A model generated the notes under the pieces. The model made no database searches and was not told the DNA's origin. It worked only from the letters and a program-made list of their open reading frames with translations. From the NCBI GenBank assembly GCA_041752635.1, contig JBGSWC010000386.1:23740-87739 (forward strand): DNA of 64,000 nt, in the 5' to 3' direction. The position numbers and the translations under genes are program-made. Of this stretch, positions 8,065-18,800 are shown in pieces (the stretch's first letter is position 1; the number at the start of each line of letters is the position of its first letter). Origin of the DNA: JBGSWC01 sp041752635. GTDB taxonomy: Bacteria; Planctomycetota; Planctomycetia; Pirellulales; Lacipirellulaceae.

Positions 8065-10464
8065 ATGTCGACTTCTGTCGCCCCACCCATTGCTGTACCG
8101 CTTGGCTATACCATCGTCGAACGGATCGGCGCAGGAGGATATGGCGAAGTTTGGAAAGCCATTGCGCCAGGTGGTGTCGAGAAGGCCATCAAGGTTGTGT
8201 TCGGCCACTTTAACGAAGAGTTTGCCGAACGGGAACTCAAGTCGCTGGAACGCATCCGCACGGTGCGACACCCCTTCTTGTTGTCGGTCGAGCGGTTTGA
8301 CCTTGTCGAAGGGCGACTCGTCATTGTGACCGAGCTCGCCGACAAGAGTTTGAGTGATTTGCATAAGGAATTCACCGAACAAGGCGAGCGGGGAATTCCA
8401 CGCGATCAGTTGCTGAGTTATCTCTGGGACTCGGCCGACGCGCTCGACTGCCTCGCCGAGCGGCACTCGCTGCAGCATCTCGATGTGAAGCCCGAGAACA
8501 TACTCATTCTCGGCGATCACGGTATCGTCGCCGACTTTGGGTTAGTGAAAAAACTAACGACGCGTACTCTGAATTCCATGATGGGGGGAATGACGCCCGT
8601 CTATTCGGCACCTGAGATTTTCGACGATAATCCGTCGGCCCAAAGCGATCAGTACAGCTTGGCGATCGTCTATCAGCAAATGCTGACGGGCACGTTGCCT
8701 TTCGCCGGTCGCACACCGGCCCAATTGGCCAAGCAGCACACCCAAGCGGCTCCCGATGTTGGCCCGTTGCCACCAGCCGACCAAGCAATCGTTTGCCGGG
8801 CTCTCGAAAAGAATCCTTCACAGCGATTTGCCAACTGCCGGGCGTTCGTGACAGCGCTGCGCGATGGCAACAACCCCCACAAGCAGTCCGACGAGCGTAG
8901 CGCCTTAATCACCACTGCTCGGCACGAACAACTCAAATCGGCCGAAGACACACACCGTATGGCGGCTTTGGCGACGCAAGATACCCAGCACGCACAAGCG
9001 ATTGCCCGCGCGAGGCACTCCGAGCAAGTCGCAAAGCCCGAGCAAGCCAGGCGAGCCGAGGCTAATATCCCCGAACTCGAGTATCCCCCGGTATCATCCG
9101 AAATCATCGATGTCGCTATCGACCGAGAATCGCACGGCGATGTGAGCGGCGATGCCAACCAAGTTGTGCCGACTCTTGTGGTGGGGATTGGTGGGTTCGG
9201 CACCGAAATGGCGATGCATATTCGCCGGCGAATCGATTCGCTGCCCGACGGTTCGGTCGCCAAAACCGTCACCTCGTTGCTGGCCATCGACGTCGATAGC
9301 AAATCACTGCAATCACTGCGAAGGTCGGGCGATGGCGGTTTGCCCATGACAACGCGGCATATTCCCTTGCGGCGACCGCGGCAGTATCGCGATGCGTCGC
9401 AGGATCTGCTTCGGTGGCTTAGCCGACGGTGGCTCTACAACATACCTCGTTCGTTAGAGACCAACGGATTTCGACCACTCGGTCGCCTCGCACTGGTCGA
9501 CCACGCCGACGACGTTCTCCGCGACTTGGGTGCGAGTTTCCGTTCGTTGGCCGACTCACAATCGGACACGCCAACGGTGAGGGTACTTGTATTGGCCGGA
9601 ATGAGCGGGGGCACCGGTTCGGGAACCGCGATCGATCTGGCAGCAGCCACACGATCGGTAGGCAACGATCTTGGTGTCGCTGTCGACGTTCACGCGATCT
9701 TGGCTAGTACGTTCGAACCAACTGGCAACGAGATGCTCGCGGGTGCAAATATGTATTCGTTTCTCACCGAAATCATGCACGCACAGACTCACGGCAATAA
9801 GGGCGAGCACACACCGCCAGGAATGGCATCGCGATTCGAGTCGCGGCAAAGGCCCTTCGACACGGTGAACATCGTCCCGATCGCATCGCGTTCACAAGCC
9901 ACGGAGCGGGAGTTTGCGTTCAAGTCGATTGCCGAGTTTGTCACAACGATGATCGAGGATCGAGCCCCCGGCGTAAAGCAGCTTTGCGCGAATTCCGACA
10001 CGGGTTTTTCGCTATCGACTTTCGCCTGCATTAACACCGGTGAGCTTCACGATCAGCACAATTCTCTCGGTCAAACTACCACAGAACTGGCGGACGACTT
10101 AGACGAGCACGCCGGCATGTTAAAGCGAATTGAAGAACTCGCCGAAATGCGTCCGCTCGGTTGTGGCTACGAGCGCGCGAGCGTCTTTGCGATGTCCGCT
10201 AATCACGACTCCACAATAGACCTGGCGGCAATCGAGCAACGGTTCCCGTCAATCGCGAGACGCACGACGTCGATGCCCGATTCTTACCTGGCGGTCTTGG
10301 GTCGCAAGTTACCCGCGGTGGCTCTGGCAGCGCAGATTGCCGACGCCTTGCCAGAAGTCCATGCTGCCGCAAGTCGGTTGCAGACCCGCAGCGACATCGA
10401 ATGGCAAGACATACGCGCAGTCGCTGCGATTGGCGAGTGCGAAGGACAAATTGCCGGTGGCTGA
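8065..10464 (+). CDS. Ser/Thr protein kinase fused to tubulin/FtsZ-like domain
   Basis: 799 residues. Residues about 15-265 are a Hanks-type kinase: glycine loop IGAGGYGEVW (21-30), lysine K43, catalytic HLD at 138-140 (non-RD form) with VKPEN, and DFG at 157-159. These essential residues are kept, so activity is plausible. A charged, helical linker follows (about 275-360). From about 370 a tubulin-like (Tubulin_2 type) domain begins: GIGGFG (374-379) and the nucleotide-binding signature GGTGSGT (515-521). No transmembrane helix is visible, unlike PknB. It sits 22 bases after the FHA gene, so co-transcription is likely. The same frame continues open for 86 codons after the TGA at 10462 (see findings). 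Confidence 0.8.
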   Translation: MSTSVAPPIAVPLGYTIVERIGAGGYGEVWKAIAPGGVEKAIKVVFGHFNEEFAERELKSLERIRTVRHPFLLSVERFDLVEGRLVIVTELADKSLSDLHKEFTEQGERGIPRDQLLSYLWDSADALDCLAERHSLQHLDVKPENILILGDHGIVADFGLVKKLTTRTLNSMMGGMTPVYSAPEIFDDNPSAQSDQYSLAIVYQQMLTGTLPFAGRTPAQLAKQHTQAAPDVGPLPPADQAIVCRALEKNPSQRFANCRAFVTALRDGNNPHKQSDERSALITTARHEQLKSAEDTHRMAALATQDTQHAQAIARARHSEQVAKPEQARRAEANIPELEYPPVSSEIIDVAIDRESHGDVSGDANQVVPTLVVGIGGFGTEMAMHIRRRIDSLPDGSVAKTVTSLLAIDVDSKSLQSLRRSGDGGLPMTTRHIPLRRPRQYRDASQDLLRWLSRRWLYNIPRSLETNGFRPLGRLALVDHADDVLRDLGASFRSLADSQSDTPTVRVLVLAGMSGGTGSGTAIDLAAATRSVGNDLGVAVDVHAILASTFEPTGNEMLAGANMYSFLTEIMHAQTHGNKGEHTPPGMASRFESRQRPFDTVNIVPIASRSQATEREFAFKSIAEFVTTMIEDRAPGVKQLCANSDTGFSLSTFACINTGELHDQHNSLGQTTTELADDLDEHAGMLKRIEELAEMRPLGCGYERASVFAMSANHDSTIDLAAIEQRFPSIARRTTSMPDSYLAVLGRKLPAVALAAQIADALPEVHAAASRLQTRSDIEWQDIRAVAAIGECEGQIAGG

Positions 10465-10844
10465 CCTCGCAATGAATTTTCACGTGAACCGCGATTGGCA
10501 GTCGGCATCGCGTCACTCGTGGCAGATCCGTTAGCCGCCACGGCCGGCATTCTTCGCGTCGTAAACTGCCCCAGGGGTAGACCGACCATGCTCGCCATAG
10601 CACCTTTGCGCGCCCGCATTGTGCCGCTCGAATCGCCTGTAACGATTGTCGGGCTACGAAATTGCAGCCTCGATCATTGTTGCCAATTGGCGACACAAAG
10701 GTCCCAAATGAAAGCTAAGTTTTAGAATAGTCGGAATCACCGAACATAGCGGTACATCGGCGACGACTAAACTGAGCAATCGCGAGACCGCGAGACCAGC
10801 AATATCCTTTAAGAAAACGCTTTGCGTACTGTACGGGGCAACTA
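10465..10844. other. Gap with in-frame coding-like continuation
   Basis: 380 bases before the Hpt gene. The frame of the kinase/tubulin gene stays open from 10465 to a TAG ending at 10725 and has a protein-like translation (for example LAVGIASLVADPLAATAGI). It has no good start codon of its own. The last 120 bases are probably the Hpt promoter region and contain a short tandem GCGAGACC duplication near 10781-10796. Confidence 0.35.
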
Positions 10845-11207
10845 ATGATGACAGCCGAATGCCTTGACCGATTTGCTTCGATCATCGACACCGACGAACT
10901 CGTCAATCGCTGTATGGGAAATATCGACTTTGCGAGTCGCATTTTGCAATTGCTGTCAGCGCAGTGCGATACCGAGATCGACGCACTCGAACGCGCCCTC
11001 CAGCTCAATCACAGTGACGACGCCTGCCGCATCGCCCATCGACTCAAGGGGGCGTTCGCCAACGCGGCAGCCCATCGCTTGAGCCAGCTTGCCGACGATG
11101 TCTGCCGCGCAGCACGCAACAGCGAATACGAGACCGCGAACACAGCCATGAACCGGTTGCGGCATGGCTGGGATGAATTTACGACTTCCGCGCTCGATGT
11201 GATCTAG
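10845..11207 (+). CDS. Hpt (histidine phosphotransfer) protein
   Basis: A 120-residue single-domain Hpt protein. The phospho-accepting histidine is H65 in the motif HRLKG, preceded by a helix with SDDACRIA and followed by a second helix, as in the four-helix bundle of the family. It would pass phosphoryl groups between a hybrid kinase and a response regulator. Two partners are close: the REC/HD-GYP regulator directly downstream (85 bases) and the large hybrid kinase at 15870. ATG at 10845 chosen; a second ATG follows immediately. Confidence 0.85.
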   Translation: MMTAECLDRFASIIDTDELVNRCMGNIDFASRILQLLSAQCDTEIDALERALQLNHSDDACRIAHRLKGAFANAAAHRLSQLADDVCRAARNSEYETANTAMNRLRHGWDEFTTSALDVI

Positions 11208-11292
11208 ATCGACCGAGCGTCGCTTGGTTCATTGGGACGTCATGTGACAAATTGAGTGAAGAGAGACTCCCAAACAAACGAGGGGCATCAAG

Positions 11293-12354
11293 ATGAAAGT
11301 ACTCGTAGTTGACGACGACATTGTGTCGGCCGAATTACTGAAGAACACACTGCTCGCTTCGGGCTATGAAGTCACATGTGCATCCGATGGTATCGAAGGC
11401 TACGAATATGTTCGTACCGGTGAGTTTTCGATTGTCATCTCTGACTGGGAAATGCCGGGAATGCAAGGCGACGAATTGTGTCGCAAAGTGCGCGAACGAA
11501 ACGGCAGCGGCTATATCTTTTTCATTCTGCTCACAACACACGGCGACCTTACCCACCTAGTCGGTGGCTTAAAAGCGGGTGCCGACGACTTTTTGATCAA
11601 GCCATTTCAACCCGAGGAACTGCGGCTAAGGCTACGAACGGGTGAACGTGTTTTGTCGCTCGAAAGCCGCGATGTGCTGCTCTTTACGCTGGCGAAACTA
11701 ACGGAGTCGCGCGACAACGAAACCGGATTGCATGTCGAGCGGATGCGCGAATACAGTCGCATTCTGGCTCACGAAATGTCGAACTGGGGCGAGTTCAAGG
11801 ATGAGATCGATGGCGACTACGTGCAGCTCATCTACCTCACGTCGCCGATGCACGACATCGGTAAAGTTGGCATTCCCGACAATATTTTGTTGAAACCGGG
11901 AAAGCTCACGCACGAAGAATTCGAGATCATGAAGTCGCACGCGAAGATCGGGGGCGATACACTCGCGGCTGCCGTGGCTGTCAATCCGTCGGCTCGCTAC
12001 CTGCAAATCGCACGCGACATCGCCCTCACCCATCACGAAAAATTTGATGGATCAGGCTATCCCTATGGTTTGATCGGCGAAGACATCCCCCTCTGCGGAC
12101 GCCTTACCGCGCTCGCCGATGTCTACGACGCTTTGACGTCAAAACGTGTTTACAAACCCAAGTTCAGCCACCAACGGGCTCGCGAAATCATCTTAGAGGG
12201 ATCGGGTAGCCATTTTGACCCGCGTGTGGTCGAAGCCTTCCGGCGTCGCGAACACCACTTCATCGAGATCTCGAATGCTCTCGAAGAACCGGTCGAGCCC
12301 AAAGCAAGAATTGCCTTGCCCGAGAGTGCAGAACTAGTGCCAGTCGGCAGCTAG
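11293..12354 (+). CDS. Two-component response regulator with HD-GYP domain
   Basis: 353 residues, RpfG-like. The REC domain (1-120) has acidic pocket D7-D9, phospho-acceptor D51 (ISDWEMPG) and K103-type lysine in FLIKPF. The HD-GYP domain (about 140-335) keeps the H187-D188 pair in MHDIGKVGIPD, the HHEKFDGSGYP motif (GYP at 255-257) and downstream metal ligands, so it should hydrolyse c-di-GMP. A good GAGGGG ribosome site precedes the ATG. It follows the Hpt gene and is probably its output partner. Unlike the GGDEF- and EAL-like proteins nearby, this c-di-GMP domain looks intact. Confidence 0.9.
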   Translation: MKVLVVDDDIVSAELLKNTLLASGYEVTCASDGIEGYEYVRTGEFSIVISDWEMPGMQGDELCRKVRERNGSGYIFFILLTTHGDLTHLVGGLKAGADDFLIKPFQPEELRLRLRTGERVLSLESRDVLLFTLAKLTESRDNETGLHVERMREYSRILAHEMSNWGEFKDEIDGDYVQLIYLTSPMHDIGKVGIPDNILLKPGKLTHEEFEIMKSHAKIGGDTLAAAVAVNPSARYLQIARDIALTHHEKFDGSGYPYGLIGEDIPLCGRLTALADVYDALTSKRVYKPKFSHQRAREIILEGSGSHFDPRVVEAFRRREHHFIEISNALEEPVEPKARIALPESAELVPVGS

Positions 12355-12614
12355 CAGTCGTTCGGTTTGCTCGAAGCCGAGAGCGTGGCGGGCAGATGGC
12401 TCACCTGAAGAGTCTTCGCAACCCGCACAAGTTTCGCCTCACTCGATTGCGACTGCCACCACGCGACAAAGGCGGCTAATTGAAACGCCTATTGCGGTCG
12501 ATTCGATACTAGGGGCATTGTGGCCTCTACGGGCGCACATCCCCACCCGGCTTTCGTTCGGCAGCGTCGTCTGTTGTCCGCTCGCTAGTATTTCTCGCTT
12601 TCGAGTCACAAATC

Positions 12615-13907
12615 ATGTATCTGAACAGAGTTGAGTGGCCACTGCGGATTGTGCTGTTGATGTTGCTCGCCAGCGCCGCGGTACCGGTGTGGGCCGACGG
12701 AATCACGCTCGACGGCGTGTCGGCCATTTCTATCGGCCGCGGTGGCACCAATCTCGCCTTCTCCGACAACGCCTCGGTGCTGCACGACAACCCGGGTGCG
12801 ATGGGGCAAATGGCGGGCGATGGCATGCTGCAAATCGGCGGCACCTTTCTGTTCACCCAATTCGACTACGGCGACCCCGACAACGGTCAGCACCGCGCCC
12901 AGAATCAAGTCTATCCATTGGCCGAAATTGGCTACATAAAACGGATGTCGGACGAGTGGACGCTTGGTGCGGGCATCTATACTCCCACCGGATTCGGTTC
13001 GATCTACGGACTCAACGGACCCGCGCCATTCAACGGAGTACAAAAGTACGAGTCGTTCGGCTCACTCACCAAGATGCTGATCGGAGCTTCGTACACTCCC
13101 TGCGATTGTGATTGCATTTCGATCGGTGCCACGGTTGGTCCTGGACTCAGTTTCGTCAATCTCGAAGGCCCCTATACGCTGCAGGGTCCAACCGCGCCGG
13201 GATTGCCGTCGTTGCTCGACATGGGCGTCGATGGTGTGGGATTCACCTGGAGCATCGGCGCGTCGTGTCAATTGACGCGCGATACGACCATCGGTTTCTC
13301 GTATCTAGGCGAAGTGAACATCGATGCCGAAGGAACCGTCGGCTTGACTTCGCCACTGGGCATGACAACCTACGACGCGGATGCGTCGATCGCCTGGCCT
13401 CGTTCGTTGGGTGCCGGTATCCGCCACCAACTAAACGACCGTGTGGTCGTTGCTACCGACCTGATCTGGTACAACTGGTCGAACGCCTTCGACTCGATCG
13501 AACTGAGTCTCCGCAATCCAAGTAACGGAGCTTATCCGCCCGCGGCAGTCGAGAGTTTTCCCCTAAACTGGAGCGATACGCTGTCGACTCGTGTCGGCTT
13601 GGAATACAAGTTTTGTAACGGACACGTCGGCCGGCTGGGCTATGTGCATCACAAGAGCCCGATTCCCGCCAGCACGATCACACCTTGGATTCCCGGAGCA
13701 CTTGAGAATGCATTCTCGGTGGGCTACGGATTCGATTGGCGCGGCTGGAACACCAGCCTCGCCTACATGTACTCGTTCGGTCCCACTGTTGAAGTCGGCA
13801 CCAGCGCATTCATCGGGGGTGACTTCGATCAAAGTGTCCATCGCAATCGGTCGCATGCGATCTCGTTCGGTCTGTCGCGCGCACTGGGGCCCTCCTGTTG
13901 CCGTTAG
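12615..13907 (+). CDS. FadL/OmpP1/TodX-type outer membrane porin
   Basis: 430 residues. A signal peptide (1-28, ending VWADG) is followed by the N-terminal hatch-like segment typical of FadL (GRGGTNLAFSDNASVLHDNPGAMGQM: many small residues and an NPA-like NPGAM), then alternating beta strands with aromatic ends. FadL family members let hydrophobic compounds cross the outer membrane. The length matches the family. It stands alone, convergent with the methyltransferase fusion. It supports a diderm, outer-membrane-bearing envelope. Confidence 0.85.
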   Translation: MYLNRVEWPLRIVLLMLLASAAVPVWADGITLDGVSAISIGRGGTNLAFSDNASVLHDNPGAMGQMAGDGMLQIGGTFLFTQFDYGDPDNGQHRAQNQVYPLAEIGYIKRMSDEWTLGAGIYTPTGFGSIYGLNGPAPFNGVQKYESFGSLTKMLIGASYTPCDCDCISIGATVGPGLSFVNLEGPYTLQGPTAPGLPSLLDMGVDGVGFTWSIGASCQLTRDTTIGFSYLGEVNIDAEGTVGLTSPLGMTTYDADASIAWPRSLGAGIRHQLNDRVVVATDLIWYNWSNAFDSIELSLRNPSNGAYPPAAVESFPLNWSDTLSTRVGLEYKFCNGHVGRLGYVHHKSPIPASTITPWIPGALENAFSVGYGFDWRGWNTSLAYMYSFGPTVEVGTSAFIGGDFDQSVHRNRSHAISFGLSRALGPSCCR

Positions 13908-13956
13908 CAATCGTTCGGGCCAGTTGTCGCACAGCCAAAGCACGCTTTCGCTCAAA

Positions 13957-15498
13957 TCAACTCAATTGCTCTGCCGAGTCTTGCATCACCGGCGAACTCG
14001 CTGTCAGCGGCAAGTGGAAGTGTGGCTTTGGTACGGGCGTGCCGTTGTGTGAGACGGCCGTCGGCCGAAAAGTTGCGGGCATCGGATCGTTCGCGCAACC
14101 CCCAGAAATCGTGCAAAATTGATAGATCGAATAGACGGGATCAGTCGCGTCGGGGAAATAGACGTCGGACGTAACGACTTCGAGGCATCGCAGTCCGAGA
14201 TTTTCAATAAACTCCTCGGGCCGATCGCTACCGAAGGTGAACGGTTCGCCCAAGACCTGCATACCGTGCATGAAATTTTGCACTTCCTTCGGAAACGATG
14301 GCGTATCGACAATTGGTCCACGATCGATGATGTCGACCCACAGTAGGCTGTCGGCGTGAGTCAGCAACTGCTGCATGTCGCAGAGAATCGCTTCGACTTC
14401 CGCTTCTTGAAAGTACATGCTCATCCCTTCCCACATAATGAGCACTGGGCGATCGCTCGGCACTCGTTCGGCTAGCGCCTGCCGCACCGTCATTGTTCGC
14501 AGATCGACGGGAATCTGAACGCGCTCGATTCCGGGTGGGTCGGCAATGTGGTGGCGATTGAGTCGAAGGGCACGCTCGTCGAGCGTTGTGGGAAAGTCGA
14601 GTTCGTAGAACGTCGTTCCCATTGGCAGGTCAAGTCGGAACGGCCGCATGTCCCAGCCAACGCCCACATTCACAATGTCGCGTCCGCCCGCCTTCACGAA
14701 TTGGCGGACGACATCGTCGAGGTGCCGGGTGCGAGATGCCACCATACCACCGAGTTGTGGAGTTTTCTGACAGAATCGCGTAGCAACGGCCATGCCGTGT
14801 TGCCCGGCCATATCTTTGGCGAAAGGATCGAAGAAGAGCTCACCACTTTCGCGAGCACGCACACCAGCGATCATCTCGGCCGACGAGGTCAACTTGAGCG
14901 CATAGAGCGAGTTGATCTTGCCCGAATCGATGCCATCGCCGCGCAGGGCGGTCGACTGGCGGGCGAAGTACGTACAAGTCCCTTCGGCGACAACCTCTTC
15001 GCCATTCATGAACTGCATGGTGATCGACTCGATAACCGGCTTGCCGTTGAGGAATCGTCGTTGAATTTTTTCGCGCCGTGACTCATCGACCCGTGCATGG
15101 ACATACAGATCCGACGTGCTTGGCTTCAGGTACTTCATGTCGACCTTCAACAGCCACATCGAAACCGATTTGGGCGAGTCGACCGGATGCACACCAACAA
15201 CCGGCCAGCCCCAAAACAGCGAAGCCAGCGCGGCGCCCCCCGAATAGTCGGCCGACAGCACGATGAGTGCCGCCTGGTGGGTGAAGTGTTGATTAGTTGA
15301 CGATGGATTGAGCGGCAATACGGTTTCGACCTCACCGGGGGCCACCGAACGGATTTCCCAGTTCACGAATTCGAGCACCGGAACCTGTTCGCGTAGGCGT
15401 GCCGTGAACATCGGTGGATTCGTACGATACTGTAAGTCTTGCTCCCATGTCAGTTCGAACAGTGGTGGACGTTTCGCTACGATTTGATTTTCATTCAT
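13957..15498 (-). CDS. DUF4442-like hotdog domain fused to LCM-type SAM methyltransferase
   Basis: 513 residues from the ATG at 15498, which has GGTAGG six bases upstream; an ATG at 15504 is too close to that site. Residues about 35-190 resemble the DUF4442/YiiD-C hotdog (thioesterase-like) fold, with NQHFTHQAALIVLSADYSGG around the expected substrate-binding helix. Residues about 200-480 match the leucine-carboxyl-methyltransferase-like family (TIGR00027 type): SAM-binding motif NVGVGWDMRPFRL, then YELDFP and LIMWEGMSMYF. The fusion suggests one enzyme that handles an acyl-thioester and a methyl transfer, possibly in lipid or secondary metabolism. Substrate unknown. Confidence 0.75.
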   Translation of the reverse strand: MNENQIVAKRPPLFELTWEQDLQYRTNPPMFTARLREQVPVLEFVNWEIRSVAPGEVETVLPLNPSSTNQHFTHQAALIVLSADYSGGAALASLFWGWPVVGVHPVDSPKSVSMWLLKVDMKYLKPSTSDLYVHARVDESRREKIQRRFLNGKPVIESITMQFMNGEEVVAEGTCTYFARQSTALRGDGIDSGKINSLYALKLTSSAEMIAGVRARESGELFFDPFAKDMAGQHGMAVATRFCQKTPQLGGMVASRTRHLDDVVRQFVKAGGRDIVNVGVGWDMRPFRLDLPMGTTFYELDFPTTLDERALRLNRHHIADPPGIERVQIPVDLRTMTVRQALAERVPSDRPVLIMWEGMSMYFQEAEVEAILCDMQQLLTHADSLLWVDIIDRGPIVDTPSFPKEVQNFMHGMQVLGEPFTFGSDRPEEFIENLGLRCLEVVTSDVYFPDATDPVYSIYQFCTISGGCANDPMPATFRPTAVSHNGTPVPKPHFHLPLTASSPVMQDSAEQLS

Positions 15499-15869
15499 GG
15501 ACATCCTACCCCAATGTAAAGCACCAAAACTATTCTCGCGGAGGTTCGACAGCCGTGTGTCGATCACTCGCGATGAATCTCGATCGCCAATTTACAGATC
15601 GCGCAGACGAATACGAGAGAAAATTCGCTCGTTTGTCGACTTTCTCGGGGAGCCGAAAGCCACAAACCATACGATCGTTACAGTCCGACGGCTTTGCGGG
15701 TTGCGCAGGCCCTATCCAGGTTTGATTTGCGCGCAGGTGCGAAACAACAGCGCGCACAGTGACCTACACTTCACGAGGTAAATTGCGCCGGTTACGAACG
15801 ATTCAGTCTCGACCCGCGATTTGCCCGTTTAATGTACCCGCCTCGTCGGCGACGAAAGTGCTAAGTTTC
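15499..15869. promoter_or_regulatory. Divergent region upstream of the giant hybrid kinase
   Basis: 371 bases between divergent genes. The kinase frame is open from 15759, but the translation of 15759-15869 does not look like protein, so I treat it as leader DNA. No operator or hairpin recognised. Confidence 0.35.
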
Positions 15870-18800
15870 ATGGTCGATCAATCGAACTCCGAAGCATCGA
15901 AGAACCACGATCGACCCGACCAAGTCAGTCGAGTCATTGGGGGAAGGTTCACGCTCGAACGCGAAATGCCGCGGCGTAGTGGGGGCAGCTACTTTCAAGG
16001 TCACGACCTGCAAACGGGTCGCCGGGTGGTGGTCAAATCGTGGCCCCTAGCGGCGCTCTCGCCAGCAAGTGCAATGCGACTCGAATACGATACACGCATT
16101 GTCGAGGCGATTGATTGCACTTCGCTCTCACGGCTCGTTGCCAGTGGCCGCGACGACGATACGTTTTACATGGCTAGCGAGTTTGTCCCAGGCACGTTAC
16201 TGCAATCGAGGCTTGCGGAAGGACCGCTAAGTTTGCAGCAAACACTAAGTGTTTGTCGTGGAATCCTTGAAGCGCTCCGCGCGCTACACGAAGTGCGAGT
16301 GCTACATCGCAGCGTTCGCCCTGAGAATATCGTGGTTCAGCGGGGCAAGAGCGACCGGTTCGATGTCAAGCTCGTCGACTTAGGCTTCGCAGCAGCGATC
16401 GACACAAGCACGAGCCTGAAGGAACAGCCGTTGGAGCTGGCGATTTACTCGTCCCCCGAGCAAGCCGGGTCGATCGACTGCGATGTCTCGCCGGCGTCCG
16501 ACTTGTACTCACTCGGCGTCGTGCTGTTTCATTGTATTGCCGGCCAACCGCCATTCACTGGACAGACGGTCGGTTCGGTGCTGTTTAAGCACATGACCGA
16601 GCCGGTCCCAAGGCCGGTTGCGCTGGGCTGGGAAGTGCCGTTGCCGCTCGAAGACTTTGTCCAACGACTGCTTCGCAAAGACCATCGTGATCGTTACCAA
16701 ACGGCGGCGGCGGCGCTGGCCGATCTCGATTTGATTTCGGCTGCCATAGCCCGCGGCGAACAAGACACCAGCATCGTCTTGGGAAAACAGGATCGCCGCG
16801 TGTCGCTGATTGAACCAGCTTTCGTCGCGCGTCGCGAGCAGATGGCGGTGCTCGAGCGAAACATGGACCGTTCGGCAGCCGGCGAGCGAGTCATCACGCT
16901 GGTCGAGGGTGAATCGGGATCGGGAAAATCGCGGCTGTTGAGCGAGACGTTGCGACTCGCATCGCGACGCGGCTATCGAGTGTTCTGTGGGATCGGTGCC
17001 AGCGAAGTTTCGCTGCGACCGTTTCGATTGATCGATGGGGTCGTCGAAGGACTGCGGAATGAAATCGCGGCTCAGCCGGTTCTTGCCGAGCAAATCACCG
17101 AACTGCTTGGTGATCGTATCGGTGCAGTGGTCGCGGCCTTGCCCGAACTCGCGACCACTTTGTCGGTCGACGTTGCGTCGCAAGCCGCGCCCGAAGAAAC
17201 GGGTGAAGCTCGTACCATCGAAGCACTCGTTCGTTTTCTCGAAGTACTTGGCGAACTCGATAAACCATCGCTGGTGTTGCTCGACGATTGTCAGTGGGCC
17301 GACGATCTGACGGTCCGACTTCTGAAACGTGTTGCCGTCGACAAGAACCGCGCGGGCGAAAGCACGACTTGTCTTCATTTGGTGCTGGCATTTCGCTCTG
17401 ACGAAGTCGCGATCGATCACCCGCTTCGCGAAATTGAAACAGAGTCTTCTATCCAGATGCCGCCGCTCGAAGCGAGCGAAATCCGACAACTTGCCGAGTC
17501 GATGGCGGGCGAATTGCCCGCGACAATCATCGATGCCCTCACGCAGTTGTCGGCCGGCAGCCCGTTCATGGCGTCGGCTGTATTGCGCGGATTGGTTGAA
17601 TGCGGAGCGCTAGTTCCTAACAACGAAGGCTGGACCGTCAATGCCATCGAGCTGGCCGGTGTCGGCTCATCGAATCAAGCCGGCGCGTTCCTCGCGAGGC
17701 GACTGACGTTGTTGCCCGAAGACACAATTCGATTGCTTTTTGTCGGTGCCGTGTTAGGTAAGAGTTTTGACCTGCACTTGGCACAACAATTAGCCGAGGT
17801 GACCCCCGACGATGCCATTCGGGCGCTGGAACATGCACGCCAGCGACAGCTCGTTTGGATGCGTTCGGACGAGTCGGAATGCGTGTTCTTTCACGACAAG
17901 ATTCGCGCAGCGGTGCTAGCTTACTACCCCGAGGACTTCCGCCAACAGATACATCGACAAGCAGCCCAACACCTCATCACGTTTGCCCCGAAGAGTGTTT
18001 CTGAAATCGCCTATCACTTCGATGCCGGCAACGACAGCGGAGCCGCCTATAGCTATGCCGTCGAGGCGGCCGAGCAGGCGCGTGGTCAATACGCGCTCGA
18101 CGTCGCACAACAGCAATACGAGATAGCCCTGCGAGGGTCGTCGTCGCCCGAAGATCGACTCAAAATCATGACCGGCCTGGGGTACGCCCACATGCTGCGG
18201 GGCCGGTATGACGAGGCCCAAGAGTGGTTTGAATCTGCTACCCCGTTGGCCGAGTCGAGCTTTACGCAGTCAGAGCTACACGCGAAGCTGGGCGAGTTGC
18301 ACTTCAAGCGAGGCGACATGGAGGAAGCGATCCGACACTTCGAATCGGCGCTGAGGTCGCAAGGCGAGAAGGTGCCAAAGTGGAGCGGACTTGCTACTCT
18401 CATGCTCGTTTGGGAAGTCGTGGTGCAAACACTGCACACGGTGCTTCCCGGCATGTTCTTGCACCGTGTTAGGCGACAGCCCGACGCCAGTGAACGGCTT
18501 ACGATGCGGCTATTGAGCCATCTCGCACATGGCTGCTGGTATTCGCGGCGTCGCGTCTTGTTGTTGTGGTCGCATTTGCGCAACATCAATCTGGGCGAGA
18601 GATACCTCGCCAGCGATGAACTCGCCCATGCTTATGCCGAGCATGGCCCTGCGATGACGATAGTCGGTTGGTTCTCGCGGGCCGAACACTACGCCCAAAA
18701 GTCGATTCGCATGCGCGAGCGTCTCGACGACAACTGGGGTCGCGGTCAATCGCTCGTGCTTTATGGTATTGCACTCTTCGCAGCAAGCAAGTTCGACAAG

